Assembly (NCBI GenBank): GCA_035771165.1
Contig: JAWNZC010000001.1
Span: 4,532,501 to 4,596,500, forward strand
Length of the DNA: 64,000 nt
Origin: Paragorgia papillata
Lineage: Eukaryota; Cnidaria; Anthozoa; Scleralcyonacea; Coralliidae
Reading direction: 5' to 3'
The notes below the pieces were generated by a model that was given only the letters and a program-made list of their open reading frames with translations, was not told where the DNA came from and did not search any database. The stretch's first letter is position 1. Each line of letters starts with the position of its first letter. The position numbers and the translations under genes were made by a program. Of this stretch, positions 47,695 through 62,000 are shown in pieces.

Positions 47695-47834
47695 TTACTA
47701 AGATAGCAATGTTTCAGTGCAACCTTAGGAGATTACCGATAAAGGAAAGTTATAGATTGAAGAGTTACGTTGTTTCAGCATTATGCGAGTACTCTGTATT
47801 GATGTGTCACGTTTGCGTGTTTTTTTACCGTTGG

Positions 47835-50800
47835 TCAGCGTAATAACCCATTGAAGGCATGCGTCATTTGCGAGAGGGCTGTGTAATGAATAGGGAGGCA
47901 AGACGTCCTGTCTTTTGAAACCGGATCCACGGATAACCAGGCCAGCGCATCGTAATGTTCCAAAATATATCTATAGTAACAGAAAAAAGTGGAACAAAAA
48001 TCAAGTCAATATTTCAGCTGAATAAAACCACTGATCTCTATATAACTCGATTGCTCATCCTTTACGGTCAGCAGTAAACATTTTGAAGCCACTGGCGACC
48101 ATAATGGTACTCCAGGTCCAGTGTACTTTGCGGGCTTAAGAGTAGTAAAAGTTCACCGGGGGGGTCGGAAAAGCCGTAAAACAATTTTCAGATGGCAATT
48201 TACTGACTGGAAAACAGAAGAAAAATACAAGCAAATACAGTACGAAATTGTCAACTACATACTTCAAGACTTTGTAAATAAATATGTTTTACTACCAAAG
48301 GTATATAAATAGTTTCATAATGAAGTTATTGACTGATTTCGTTGGGTTTTTTACGAGTTTTGTGATATATAGGCAATGCTGTAAAAGTTACATAATTTTT
48401 GTAACTAGTTACAGTTACATCGTTAGAAAAGTAACTAGTTACCGATAAAAGTTACAATGAAAAGAAAGTAACTAGTTACAGTTACAAAGTTACTTCAAAA
48501 ATTTTGTAACTAGTTACAAAGTTACATTCCGTGTTACTAGAATCAACAAATAAATTACTGGTTTTTAGATGCCAGTACCATAATTATGTTTTTACAGCTA
48601 AATGCCTAAATATAGTTGTCACTAAGCAGAAATAGTCAAATGTGTACATAATGTACCTTTATTACTATACCAAAACCATTTTTATCAAGAAAGAATGACA
48701 TCCTCAACTGAATATCAGTAACTATACTAGTCACTTTTTGAACCAAATATTGTAACTAGTTGCAGTTCTTTAAAAAAGTAAGTAGTAATTATAGTTACTT
48801 CTTCAAAAAGTAACTAGTTACAGTTACAGTTACTTCTTCAGAAAAAGTAACTAGTTTCAGTTACAGTTACTTAAAAATGTAACTAGTTACTGTAACTAGT
48901 TACTTATAACGAAGTTACTCACAGCACTGTATATAGGAAAGTTTATCGATTACAAGGCAGAGTAAAAAACAACGAAATAACACGTTTTACTGCTTAATAA
49001 TACCAACAAATGCAAAAACTAAACTTCTAAAGCTTTTACAATGTTCTTTGTTTGATACCAATGGCATAAATTTTCTTAATGTGGCTCTTTTCGTCTCTTT
49101 TCGTGCTACGAAAACATACAAAGTTTCCGTGGCGGCAATCTTGGTACTCCAAATTCGTCCGGTGGCTTCATGTTTGGAGCCAAATGTGAAATGGGCAATC
49201 CAGTTCTATAGAGATGAGTCAATAAAATCCATTCTCCTTCATCACCGCATAGCCTTTGTTTGAGTTGTTTCTCTTAGCGTGACGCAAGAGAAATTATTTG
49301 TGATCCTCTGTAGAAAATCAAGGAGCTCTGGAGAAACCGATCAAATTCATCCCCGATTACAGCCAAACCAGATGTTCTTCACTGCGCGACCTTGCAATAT
49401 TAACAGCAACATTGCAAAGCTGACTTGCAAACGATACATGGCGACTCCTTGACAAGTTACTAAAAATCGCATTTTAAATATCGAATTTCATATAACATGA
49501 AGTTTACTTTATAGAGTTAATTGTTCTGACTTTCAATAGAACTTCATATTATGTGAAGTTCAATATTTAAAATTCGAATTTCTAGCAACTTGCCAAGGAG
49601 TCGTTGTGTACCGTTTGCAAGTGAACATCGCAATGTTGCTGTCAATATTGCAAGGTCGCGCGGGAAAGAACATCCGGTTTGAATGTAAAATTAACCAACT
49701 TTTGTCACCACAAACCCGCACAAATTAAGAGCACGGGTGGCGTGTGCTATTAGGGCGCTGCCTCTCGCCAATAGTTAAGCCCGGTTAGACGGGGTTAGTA
49801 CTTGGATGGGTGACCGTCTGGGAATAGCCCCGTTCTCGGGGTGGGGACTCACGAGAGTAGAGTTTAGTTGGTCTCTCCTGTGCTTCGAGGGTTTTTCGCC
49901 GGGTTCTCCGGTTTTCCTCCCTCCGTAAAATCAACACCTATAGGTCTTAGCTATAAATGGAGGACCCCACCAGCTCTGCTGAAAAACTTATCCTCCTTAA
50001 ATAAAGAAGAATAACTGAATAATAACTATCCCACTTGCCCGAACAAATCCTACCTGAGAACACTGGTATGTACACTAGAGCTTAACACATGGTTCCCATG
50101 ACGACCAGTATCATCCACGTGATGTGCCAAAAGTGACGCCTAGCAACAACAAAAAATGCGACAAATATTAATAAACTTAAAAATCATCACTGCATTCACA
50201 TCCCAGCTATGCTCTGGCATACAGAAAGCTTCAAATAATTTAAAATGAAAAGAGGATTTACATACATGTTCTAAGAAATCCCTCACCTTGAGTACAACTG
50301 GGCTACTTCCATCCAAATCCTTATTTCGTGAAAACTGCTTGAAGACAGGACCAAGAGGTGCAGTCGTAAAGACGCGGCCATGCGCCAGTGGGAAACCAAA
50401 GTTCTTTTCCTGATCACTTTGATCATCACTACCAGCCGACTGGCTCTGATGAGGACTAATAGGGACAAACGGGGACGATACGGGATCAGTGAGCATCGGT
50501 GCCGAAGAAGGTCGCTCGTGTGGGGACGAGCAACGCAGGTCTTGCAAGTGCGACGGTTTCGACGAAGGGAAAATGTTAGCTATGGAGTCAAATAAGGGCA
50601 TCATCGGCATCTCGTCGTCGTCCTCCGTAGGAGGTTCGCCCATTAGTAGTTCGGTATCGACTAACTCGCCACGGCTATCTATTTCTCTCATTCCTTCGAG
50701 CTGAGATAAGTGAGACGTCTGGGAGCTCTCGACGTTGATAACAATGAATGTTGTCGAAATCTGCGGTCGGTTCACGGATTCTACAATGACAGTGTTGGGT

Positions 50801-52976
50801 TCTCGGTAGCTAGTGCTGAATGGTGTGGAGACTAGAAGAGGAGAATAAAGAAGGTAAGAAGAGGGTCAAATTTAAGGATTAACATTGAGAAAAGATAAAA
50901 AACTTAAGGACTTTTTAAATACCGTCATCGTCATCCTTCTCATCATCACCATCTCCACCACCACCACCATCTCCACCACCATCTCCATCTACACAACCAT
51001 CTCCATCTCCACCACCATCTCCATCTCCACAACCATCTCCATCTCCACAACCATCACCACCATCTCCATCTCCACCACCATCTCTGTCTCCACCACCATT
51101 ACCATCACCACCACTATCTCCCTCTCCACCACCATCTCCACCACCATCTCCATCTCCACCACCCACATCATCATCCACATCACCATCACCATTACCAACA
51201 CCACCATCACCTTTACCAACACCACCATTACCAACACCACTATCACCATTACCAACACTACCATTACCAACATCACCATTACCAACACCACCATTACCAC
51301 CACCATCATGACCGACACCACCATCACCATTACCAACACCGCCATCACCATTACCAAGACCACCATTACCACCACCATCATGACCAACACCACAATCACT
51401 ATTACCAACACCACCATCACCATTACCAACACCACCACCATCATGACCGACACCACCATCACCATTACCATTACCAACACCACCATTACCAACACCACCA
51501 TCACCATTACCAACACCACCATCACCAACACCACCATTACCATCACCAACACCACCATTACCAACACCACCATCATGACCGACACCACCATCACCATTAC
51601 CAACACCACCATCACCAACACCACCATCACCATTACCAACACCACCATCACCATTACCAACACCACCATCACCATTACCAACACCACCATCACCATTACC
51701 AACACTACCATTACCATTACCAACACCACCATCACCATTACCAACACCACCATCATGACCGACACCACCATCACCACCATTACCAACACCACCATCATGA
51801 CCGACACCACCATCACCATTACCAACACCACCATCACCATTACCAACACCACCATTACCACCACCATCATGACCAACACCACCATCACCATTACCAACAC
51901 CACCATCGCCAACACCACCATCATCATTACAACACCACCATCACCATTACCAACACCACCATCACCATTACCACCATCGCCAACACCACCATCACCATTA
52001 CCAACACCACCATTACCATTACCAACACCACCATCACCATTACCAACACCACCATCACCAACACCACCATTACCATCACCAACACCACCATCACCATTAC
52101 CAACACCACCATCACCAACACCACCATTATCAACACCACCATCACCATCACCATTACCAACACCACCATCACCATTACTAACACTACCATTACCAACACC
52201 ACCATCACCATTACCAACACCACCATCACCATTACTAACACTACCATTACCAACACCACCATCACCACAACCACCAACCACTCACCTTTCGCCAGATGAA
52301 TACGAAGACATAACTCTTTCTGCAAGGACACCAACGAAACACTCTGAAATGTCGTGTGTGACTGTGACGAAGAGCACGCTTCGCAAGACTGTGAGTTCTC
52401 AGTAGACGAACGATTGCGAATGATTTCATCCCAATCTAAATAAAAAGAACATAAAATTACAGTTTAGCACAGAATAATGAGCAAGAATTACTACACCTGT
52501 TGTTTTTCCCGCCTCTTTTTAGAATCCAATTTTTTTAGAAACCAAATTTGAGATGCTATTTTTCAACAATGCGTAGTTAGGAAGTTATTTCTCTCAAGTA
52601 TATTTAACATAGAGAAAATCAAGCTTGGACTGGCAATTGTGCCATAAAACGATGGCTGAGTATTGTAGAACAATGGCTGCCCATTGTTTCAAGAGAAAAT
52701 TATCTTCTTAGAAGTTAGAAGAAACGAAGAACTGGTAAAATCTTACCTCGAAGTTCGTTTCGTGAAAATCTGCCTAGTTTGCCAATAACTAGTCTCCATT
52801 GTGCCACGATACATGACGTCACTCCTTGACAGAATTCCCATAATCTCCTCAGAGCTTTGATTCTCAGTCTGGGACGACGTTGCTTTCCCGAAGTTCTGAA
52901 AATAAAGGTTAATCAATCAGTTTATTCATTAAACAAACAAACAAACGAACGAACGAACGAACGAACGAACGAACGA

Positions 52977-53007
<31 letters not shown>

Positions 53008-53018
53008 AGCGAGCGAGC

Positions 53019-53083
<65 letters not shown>

Positions 53084-56000
53084 AACAAACAAACAAACAA
53101 ACAAACAAACAAACAGCCAGACAAACAGACGAATGAACAGACATAGACAGACAAACAAACAAACAAACAAACAAACAAACAAACAAACAAACAAACAAAC
53201 AAACAAACAAACAAACAAACAAACAAACAAACAAACAAACAAACAAACAAACAAACAAACAAACAAACAAACAAACAAACAAACAGACAAACAAACGAAC
53301 GAACGAACGAACGGACAAACAGACGAAAAAACAAACAGACATACCTGCAGACAGACGAACAAACAAACACACAGACATACAAACAAACAAATAAACAAAC
53401 AAACAAACAAACAAACAAACAAACAAACAAACAAACAAACAAACAAACAAACAGACGAACGAACGAACAGACGAACGATCAGACATACAGACAAACGAAC
53501 TAGACAGACAGACAGACAGACAAACAAACAAACAAACAAACAAACAAACAAACAAACAAACAAACAAACAGACAGACAGGATAATTTAAGATATTTTAAA
53601 CACATTTTCAAAAAAGACAAATATATGGCCAATATTTTCGTGACAGAGCGGCAGGTAACTCACAGAGGCTGAGCGCAAACGTAGTCGTGAGCACTCAATG
53701 TTATTTGACTTACCCGATAGGTTCGACGACAGTGACGAAGGTTTCCATAATATGGCCAGTGTCATTGGTACAACTCGCCAACAACCAGCGATGGTCTTGA
53801 GATAAGGCATAACAACACAATAACAAGTTCGACGACTCCTTGTGCAGAGTGAGATCAGCTGGAGTTTTTACCGTCTCCACGTTATGAATGAGTTTGGTCG
53901 GCGTCGCCAGAATGTAGGGAGGAAAATAGATACGCGAACAGGATTTTTCAGACGACTAAATCAAGTAAAAAAATATCAAGTAAAAAAGGCGAATCGTGGG
54001 AATTGATATTTATACCTGCACAACCTTCTGAATGTGCAGTACAATTTGTACAGCAAGAACTGAAAAAAACGTTACCAACTCCAAGCTAAGAATCTTAGAC
54101 TAACTACCTGGTTTTTAATCGACAACTTCTGACTCGGCGTGGCCCAGAAGCCAGTGTGAGTGCGGGTGTTGTAGGGATACTCGAGAACCAGGCGACATCT
54201 GGAGAACACCGAGAAGGCCGTGGTCTTGAGCAGTTTGACGAACGACACGTGTGAGCCCTTGATCTTTTGGTACGCATCCACCTGAGTAATCTGACGTAAC
54301 GGGATAATCTGGGGAAAAAAGTTCAAAAAGTTCAAACAAAAACTCAATCTCGTTCCCAGAGCCCACGTTCCCCACCCGGGAAACGAGACTCTGGGATAAT
54401 CCGTTTCACATCGATAATATAGGGACCTTAAGGTGGTACTGGAGGCTAAAGTCGACTCTTCCGATCTTAACAGTTTTTGGTCAGTTGGGAGATATAGCAA
54501 CAACAAGTATCTATGCCAAGTTTTACATCGTTGCGTCCTATACTTTTTTATACAACGCCACTTTGAGCATTTTCACGTCTTCAGGACGTCAACTCACCAA
54601 ACGATGTGAACTGTCCCTTGACATTGATCCCAATACAAACACTACAATCATTTTAGCAGTACTAGCGTTTTAAAAGTTATTAAACTAACTTCAAATATCA
54701 AATATAATAGTCAGTCAGCCGCGACTTTTTCCAGTTATAGAATTTATGTTGCTTTCTAAGCGCCGTCGTCGTCGTAGCATCTTAAGGTCCCTATTTCATT
54801 GGCTGATGAACACAGTGAACTCTATATAACTCTTCTTCCGGATAACAAGAATCCTGTGATGGCGTGAACGGATTATCCCAGAGCCTCTCGTTTCCCGCCC
54901 GCTGGGTAAGGGGAACGTGGGGTCTGGGAACGAGATTGACAAAAACATTACCAATATGATCAACTGACAATGCGTCTAATGAACCCCAGTCTCTAGATCT
55001 AGAACTCTAAACTTTATTCATTAGCAGGCTTAAAAAGTGACGTCAGGATGTTCGTATATCACGTCGGATCCAGTCCCCTACGCTGTGCGTTACCCTTTAC
55101 TCGCATAAACTAAAAACGACGCCTGAATATACTAAAAATGACGTGGAAGGTTGTTTTCCATTACGTGCGCTTTGCCTTCGCGCGGGGAGCGTGTATTGTT
55201 CAGTTCGCTTTGGAATGTGAACATTTCCAATGGAAACGTTATGGAAAACACGACTTAAAAAAGCTGACTTTAGTTTCTGACCCGGAGTCAGCGTTCCAGT
55301 TATGAAATGAAGTTCACTGTACTTCGCCTTCGACTGATTGCTTATTACAAACCCAAGTATACAGGCCTATTTACACGATACGATTTGTAGTATACGATTG
55401 TCATCTTGGTGTATGTAGATGCGTGTCAACATTCGTCTCGTTGGTGTATACGATTGTCATCTTGGTGTATGAAGATGCGTGTCAACATTCGTCTCGTTGG
55501 TGAATGTTAGTTAATACGCGTGTACAACTTGATTACATACACCAAGATGACAATCGTAACCTTAATGCAATCAAAAGCGTCCTTGTGATTCGTGAAAAGA
55601 AGCCTTCGATTGTGAATTAACAATCCGTGGTTTACCGTTATGAATGTGGTCTAATCAAACCAAATTAATTTGAAGAAAGCGTGTGGGTGTGTTTCTCCCA
55701 TAACATCAGTAAAATTTTCAAGTGATTATATTTGATAATAGCAAAGATATATAACCTTCTCTGATAACTTATTGTGCACGTGTGACGTCAAAATGTTTAA
55801 TTTACACATCAAACGAACTGAAATATCTCAACAACAAAGCAAGAAAACAAAAAACTGCAAAAGATGTTACTTTGTCATTTTAAGTGTTCTTTCCAATAAG
55901 ATAGACTTAATTTTCGTTTCATGTGCACTTTTTAAGGAGTCGCATACCCCAAAAGAGTTCACTTACCTCTAAAACAAGACGACTTTTGATTTTCTGCGGT

Positions 56001-59000
56001 AAAGCTGACGCCATTTCGGAGAAGCATCTGAGCAGAGCAAAATACGAATCCTTCCGCAGACCTCGATCGTCGGCCTCGTCAAACGGGTTGACAATATACA
56101 CAACAATGGAGGGTGGACCTGGACGTTCTTCGCTCAAACCAGGTACTTTACCATCACTTCAAAGAAAAAAAGAAGTCATATTGAAGGCGCTCACGCTATA
56201 TTTTTGTGATATGCTACATCGGGCCCTTATAAATACTGCTATTATTTGTATAAGTAATATTTAACATGGTTGCAATCAAGCTTTGAATTTCATCGAGGAC
56301 ATGGAGGACATGTCCTCCGATAATCGTCATTTGGCCGCTGATAGGGATTTTCCCCCCATAATATGTAGGACACTTTTGTCCACCGATGGAGTTTGGAGTT
56401 TTTAAATTTTCCCGATCGATCGAACGTATGATCGTAAGAAAATGTTCGGCAATAGAATATCCCAGCCAATGATTGAATTATCAGCATGTAAATGTTTTGG
56501 CGGCCATTGCGGGATCAGCCCGGAAATTCAGTAAGTAATGACCGGTTACTAAATTGCACTAGAAAACTCTACGTGTAGCAGGGGGGTGACCTCCCTAACA
56601 GGAACTCTAGTCTTACCTTGCGGTAAAAGAACAAGCTGGGTCAGAGGGATTCTTGCTCGAACTGTCATCGCCCTTTTCCTGATTCATAATCAGCTGAAGA
56701 TCTCGCGTCAGTTTTTCTAAGAAAGGACCTACAAAACGAGATGGAGGGAGTTAATATTTAACAACTATAGACAACGAGCTGTCTATGGTGTCTATGAGCA
56801 AATAGTCTGCGAGGTGCAGTCAAGTTGAAATTACCGTGCTCCATCGGGTTATGGAGCACGCACAGTAGCCAATCAGGACGAGTTGTCTAATTGTTTTAGT
56901 ATAAACCAACTGCAAAATGCGAGTTTTCTGCCATTGTTTTGCATTTAAAACTTGACTCTTTCGCTACTGGTGGTCTATCACCAATAGACAGTGAGTAGCT
57001 CAATCAATCAGAATGCAGCATTTGTAATAGTCCACTAGTTGGTTTATACTAAAATACTACAGTCGATGGAACACAGCAATTTCACCAGAGGAAAACATTT
57101 TGCTTTGGTGAGAAGAAAGTGATTTTTAATCAGCGAAATAAAGTTTGTTTTCTACTGTTTTGTGTCTGATCATACTGTATATATGTTGAGCTTTAGGTCT
57201 CCCGCATCAATCAAGACCCTGTAACAACTACAACCTAATAATTCCACTCCCTTGCAACATACTCACCTAGTTCGTATCTGCAAACTTGAGCAAAAAGCTT
57301 CAGCCTTGGGCCGTCAGAAGTATTATCTGAAAAGAGCAAGGTATTAATTACGCAAGAAAACAAAACAAAATCTATTTCTAATCATTTAAAAAAAAACACG
57401 ATAGAGCCGTTTATACGCGAGAAAATAAGCAGTACAGTACAGTGCAGTGCAGTACAGTTACTAGAGTAGAGTGGAGTGGAGTGGAGTGGAGTGGAGTGGA
57501 GTGGAGTGGAGTAGAGTAGAGTAGAGTAGAGTAGAGTTAAGAGTAGAGTTAAGAGTAGAGTTAAGAGTAGAGTTAAGAGTGGAGTTAAGAGTAGAGTTAA
57601 GAGTAGAGTAGAGTTAAGAGTAGAGTTAAGAGTAGAGTAGAGTTAAGAGTAGAGTAGAGTTAAGAGTAGAGTTAAGAGTAGAGTTAAGAGTGGAGTTAAG
57701 AGTAGAGTTAAGAGTAGAGTAGAGTTAAGAGTAGAGTTAAGAGTAGAGTTAAGAGTAGAGTTAAGAGTAGAGTTAAGAGTAGAGTTAAGAGTAGAGTTAA
57801 GAGTAGAGTTAAGAGTAGAGTTAAAAGTAGAGTTAAGAGTAGAGTTAAGAGTAGAGTAGAGTTAAGAGTAGAGTTAAGAGTAGAGTTAAGAGTAGAGTTA
57901 AGAGTAGAGTAGAGTAGAGTAGAGTAGAGTAGAGTAGAGTAGAGTAGAGTAGAGTAGAGTGGCGTGGCGTGGCGTGGCGCGGAGCGGAGTGGAGTACAAA
58001 ACAATACATCGGACTAAATCAATCAATGCGTAACTTACCGTATTTACTAAACCAACTGCTAACAACGTTCTTTCCGTACTTTGTCGAACTTGCCTGACCT
58101 ATTTTTAGAATACCGTCCCGTAACACCTTGTTGATGGAGGAGACTTTAGTGATGGGAATATGGCGACCTAGAAGACACGTCTAGAAAAAGATCAAAAATT
58201 GTGTCAAGTCATATCGAGGTATATCGTGTAATGTAGCGCCAGGACCGTATTGCGTAGCACACCTTACCTCGTATGTCGCACTGAGTTCCTTGAAATAAAG
58301 CTTGACATTGGCAATGGTGGCATCGTTATCAGGCGACAGTACAACATAAGCCACGTCACGTGACGAAGTGTATGGTTCCAATAAGAGCTTTTCCTGATTT
58401 GGATCAAAAACAAAAGAAATAAATGAATGAATGAGGGTTAGGTTTGGTTGAAGTCAGCTCGGCCTCGGGATACCCAAGACAGACAAGGTTAGGTAAGATG
58501 AGTTAGGTTACGTTGAAGGGTATTGGCAATAAAAATTTAAGTTTGTCTCATTTGAAAGAACTCGTCAAATGGTATAAGAAGACCTTTCATGATTTTTCCG
58601 TATCGGTTTTGGTTTTGGAAATATTTCGACCAAAGACAGCCTGCTGTCCGCCATCTTGGAATTATTTTCGATATGCATGTGACATCATAAGCAGGGTAAA
58701 GTTAAATTTTTATCTTGCCAACCTTGACATTATGAGCTAAAAACTCGATTTTGTTGCACTATTTCCATTTTAAATTGACCCACATTTAAAAAGCCTTCCG
58801 TGGAAATTTGGTCACCCACGGAGTAGTTTCATCAGGTTTACCCTGCTTGTAACGTCACCAATTTCCTAGTTAATTAGACCCGATATTACAACAAGATGGC
58901 GGACAGCACACTGTCTTTGGTCGAAATATTTCAAAACACAAGAAAGATACGAAAAAATTGTAAAAGGTCTTCTTATACATTTGACGAGTTCTTTCAAATG

Positions 59001-62000
59001 GGTCAAACTTAATTTTTATTGCCAATACCCTTTAAGTTAGATTAGGTTAACATGCTAAGGGACGTAAGATGACGTACGTGTCATGATGTAACGTGACGTG
59101 ACATAAGGTGACGTGACATACATGCCTAAGGTGACGTAACGTGACATAAGGTGACGTAACGTAACGTGACATAAGGTGACGTAACGTGGGGTGACGTAAC
59201 ATAACGTAAGGTGACGTAACGTAACATGTGACGTAACGTGATGTAATGTAATGCAATGTAATGTACCGTACGGTAGAGCGAGTTAGAATGAAGTGTGGTG
59301 AAGTAAAGGGACGAGACAAGACAAAATATAAATGCAAAATCAGTAAAAAAATACTAACCCAGTATTGTAAAGCCAATGGAGATGTAGACAGCCATTGGCC
59401 ATCGTGCCCTACAATAACGCGAGGTATTCTCGCGGGATCCGTTGCATTGGGAGAACCTGGTGACATAAACAACTGGTTTACAAAAAAAACAAACGAACGA
59501 ACTCACAGACAGAATATAAAGCTGCCGGAGAGCTGGCTGCGCTGTGCAAGAACTAAATTTCGTTGAAATAATCAGCTCTAGATGTTCGCTCAACGTACCT
59601 TTGCTGTTGACTTGGCAGACCTGTTTCAGCGACAACGGCCCTTGGACTGACGACAGTTGTTCCCAGGTTTTCCAGCGGATAGCCTTGTGCAGCGACTCCT
59701 GAATGACGGGTTTGAGATCAAAGAGGAAATCCACGACATTCTTGGAAAAGTTCTTGGCATTGCTCGCTAAATAGACGACAGTCACATTTTATACACACCA
59801 AGAAAACACTAGGCCATATTTCCAGCCGTATCTCGGGCCCCGGTACTTACCTCCCCCGAAATCACGGCTGGACTCGTGAGCGGTTTATGAATCCATTCTC
59901 CCATAGTAGTAACCGCTGACCAGTCTATGATTGATAAATTTATAACTAAATTGTCGGACTACGGGCGCGGCTGAGCCCACAGTCTAATGAACATTTTGAC
60001 CAGAATTAGGTCAGCGGTGAATGCCATGAGAAAAACGATCCATATTTCCGCCATATTTTTTTCGGTCACTTTTTGGGCGGGACACCGCAGTCCAGTTATA
60101 TATAGCTCAGTGTACCTACCTGACTCAAGGCCAAGCGGGTTAACCGTATCCTCTTCGTTCACATCTGCCGAGGCGAGCTTCTCCGACGTAGCAGCAGCCG
60201 ATAAAGGCGACGAAAACTGATCAAGCAGATAATCGAGCAACGACGCTGAGTTCGACGTCCCAAATAGTTCCGTAGATTCGCAAGGTTTAAGGTCAGCGGG
60301 TTCCTTCGAAATCGGCTCCTTCTTAACAACAGGACTCGCCGAATCCTTTTTAACCGCATTCAAATAACGTTCGTCAAGCGCCACGCCAAGATCGTCCATA
60401 CAACTAGCTACAATCCGGACATCCGCCCAGAACAGACCCCCGTGCTCTTTCAGTTTCTCCCTTTCAAACGTCCTCAGGCCACAAGAGCATACATCAATGT
60501 TCCTCGTATAACCTAAGGGTTCCTTTCCCATTGTTAAATGTCGAACGGTGAGTTTTCGTTCGCCGACTTGACAAACGCAAGCGTCCGTGCTGTCCAGGCT
60601 TGTATCTGATAAATAATTTAAATATGAGTCTGATAAAAACAAATTAGCGTTCAATAAATTACAATTCTTGTCCCCCATCAGTGGAGTGTACTTCGAACGA
60701 GGTCGTTCCACGAGCAACTCCCTTGACAAAGGCGAAGTAACGTTCATTTTTGAATTTTGGGTGTTTACAACGGAAGTCATACAGCTTTGACCAAATTCTG
60801 AGATGACAACGGAAGGAGGGCCACTGTAAGTTCCAGCATTTGGAGAGACCACTCCACCGAGGCTAGGTTTTAACGAAGAAAAAACGAAAAAAGGGGTTTT
60901 AGGGGCGAGAAGATGTGTTAACAAGAAGTTGGTATAAGAGGAATAGGTTTGAACATATTAGCTTAACTACGTTGCTGAAAATTTTGAATGATCATAACAT
61001 CATGAATGATAATGGTATAAAGATGATGATGATGATGAATTATGATGATGATGATGAATTATGATGATGATGATGATGAATTATGATGATGATGATGATG
61101 ATGAATGATGATGAATGATGAATGATGAATTATGAATGATGATGATGAATTATGATGATGATGATGATGAATGATGATGATGAATGATGATGAATGATGA
61201 ATGATGATGATGAACTATGATGATGATGATAATGAATGATGATGATGATGGTGAATGATGATGATGAATTATGATGATTATGATGACGATGAATTATGAT
61301 GATGATGATGATGAATTATGATGATGATGATGATGAATTATGATGATGATTATGATGATGAATGATGATGATGATGATGATGAATTATGATGATGATGAA
61401 TTATGATGATGATGATGATGAATTATGATGATGATGAATGATGATGATGATGATGAATTATGATGATTATGATGACGATGAATTATGATGATGATGATGA
61501 TGAATTATGATGATGATGATGATGAATTATGATGATGATGATTATGATGATGAATGATGATGATGATGATGATGAATTATGATGATGATGATGATGAATT
61601 ATGATGATGATGAATGATGATGATGATGATGAATTATGATGATGATGATGATGAATTATGATGATGATGATGATGAATTATGATGATGATGAATTATGAT
61701 GATGATGAATTATGATGATGAATTATGATGATGAATTATGATGATGATGATGATGGTGGTGTTAATGGTGCTAATGGTGGTGTAATCGTGCTAATGGTGG
61801 TGTAATCGTGCTAATGGTGGTGGTGATGGTGATTAGTGTTGATGACTTTTCAAAATTACCTTGTTGAATCACTTTTAGGAAAAGTAGATTTTGCCTAAAA
61901 TTAAAATAAAACATTAAAAATATTTTAAACGAATCGTACAAAAAAAAAACCTATCTTTGCCAAAGTATTTATATCTTCACTACCTGAATAATATTTAACA

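Noticed and set aside
47362..47706. Gly/Arg/Glu/Lys-rich ORFs over the GGAA tract
   Set aside because: Pure microsatellite translation, antisense to the probable MED13 3' UTR.
48121..48312. A 63-residue plus-strand ORF (FRWQFTDWKTEEKYKQI) in the last MED13 intron
   Set aside because: It begins at a non-ATG codon and matches no family I recognise; flanking sequence resembles MITE blocks. It could be an exon of an unseen gene, but nothing supports it.
49731..49850. Functional 5S rRNA gene
   Set aside because: Only the 3' half resembles 5S rRNA and it runs on into a SINE-like body with no T-run terminator at the proper place.
50885..52405. A 506-residue plus-strand ORF rich in Thr/Ile and Pro, and a 430-residue minus-strand ORF over the same DNA
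   Set aside because: Both are produced by the minisatellite in a MED13 intron; unit length is a multiple of three, and real MED13 exons on the minus strand lie on either side.
52857..53672. A 271-residue Gln/Thr/Asn-rich ORF and three Cys/Val/Leu/Phe-rich ORFs on the opposite strand
   Set aside because: All arise from tetranucleotide repeats; 12-bp periodicity keeps frames open without selection.
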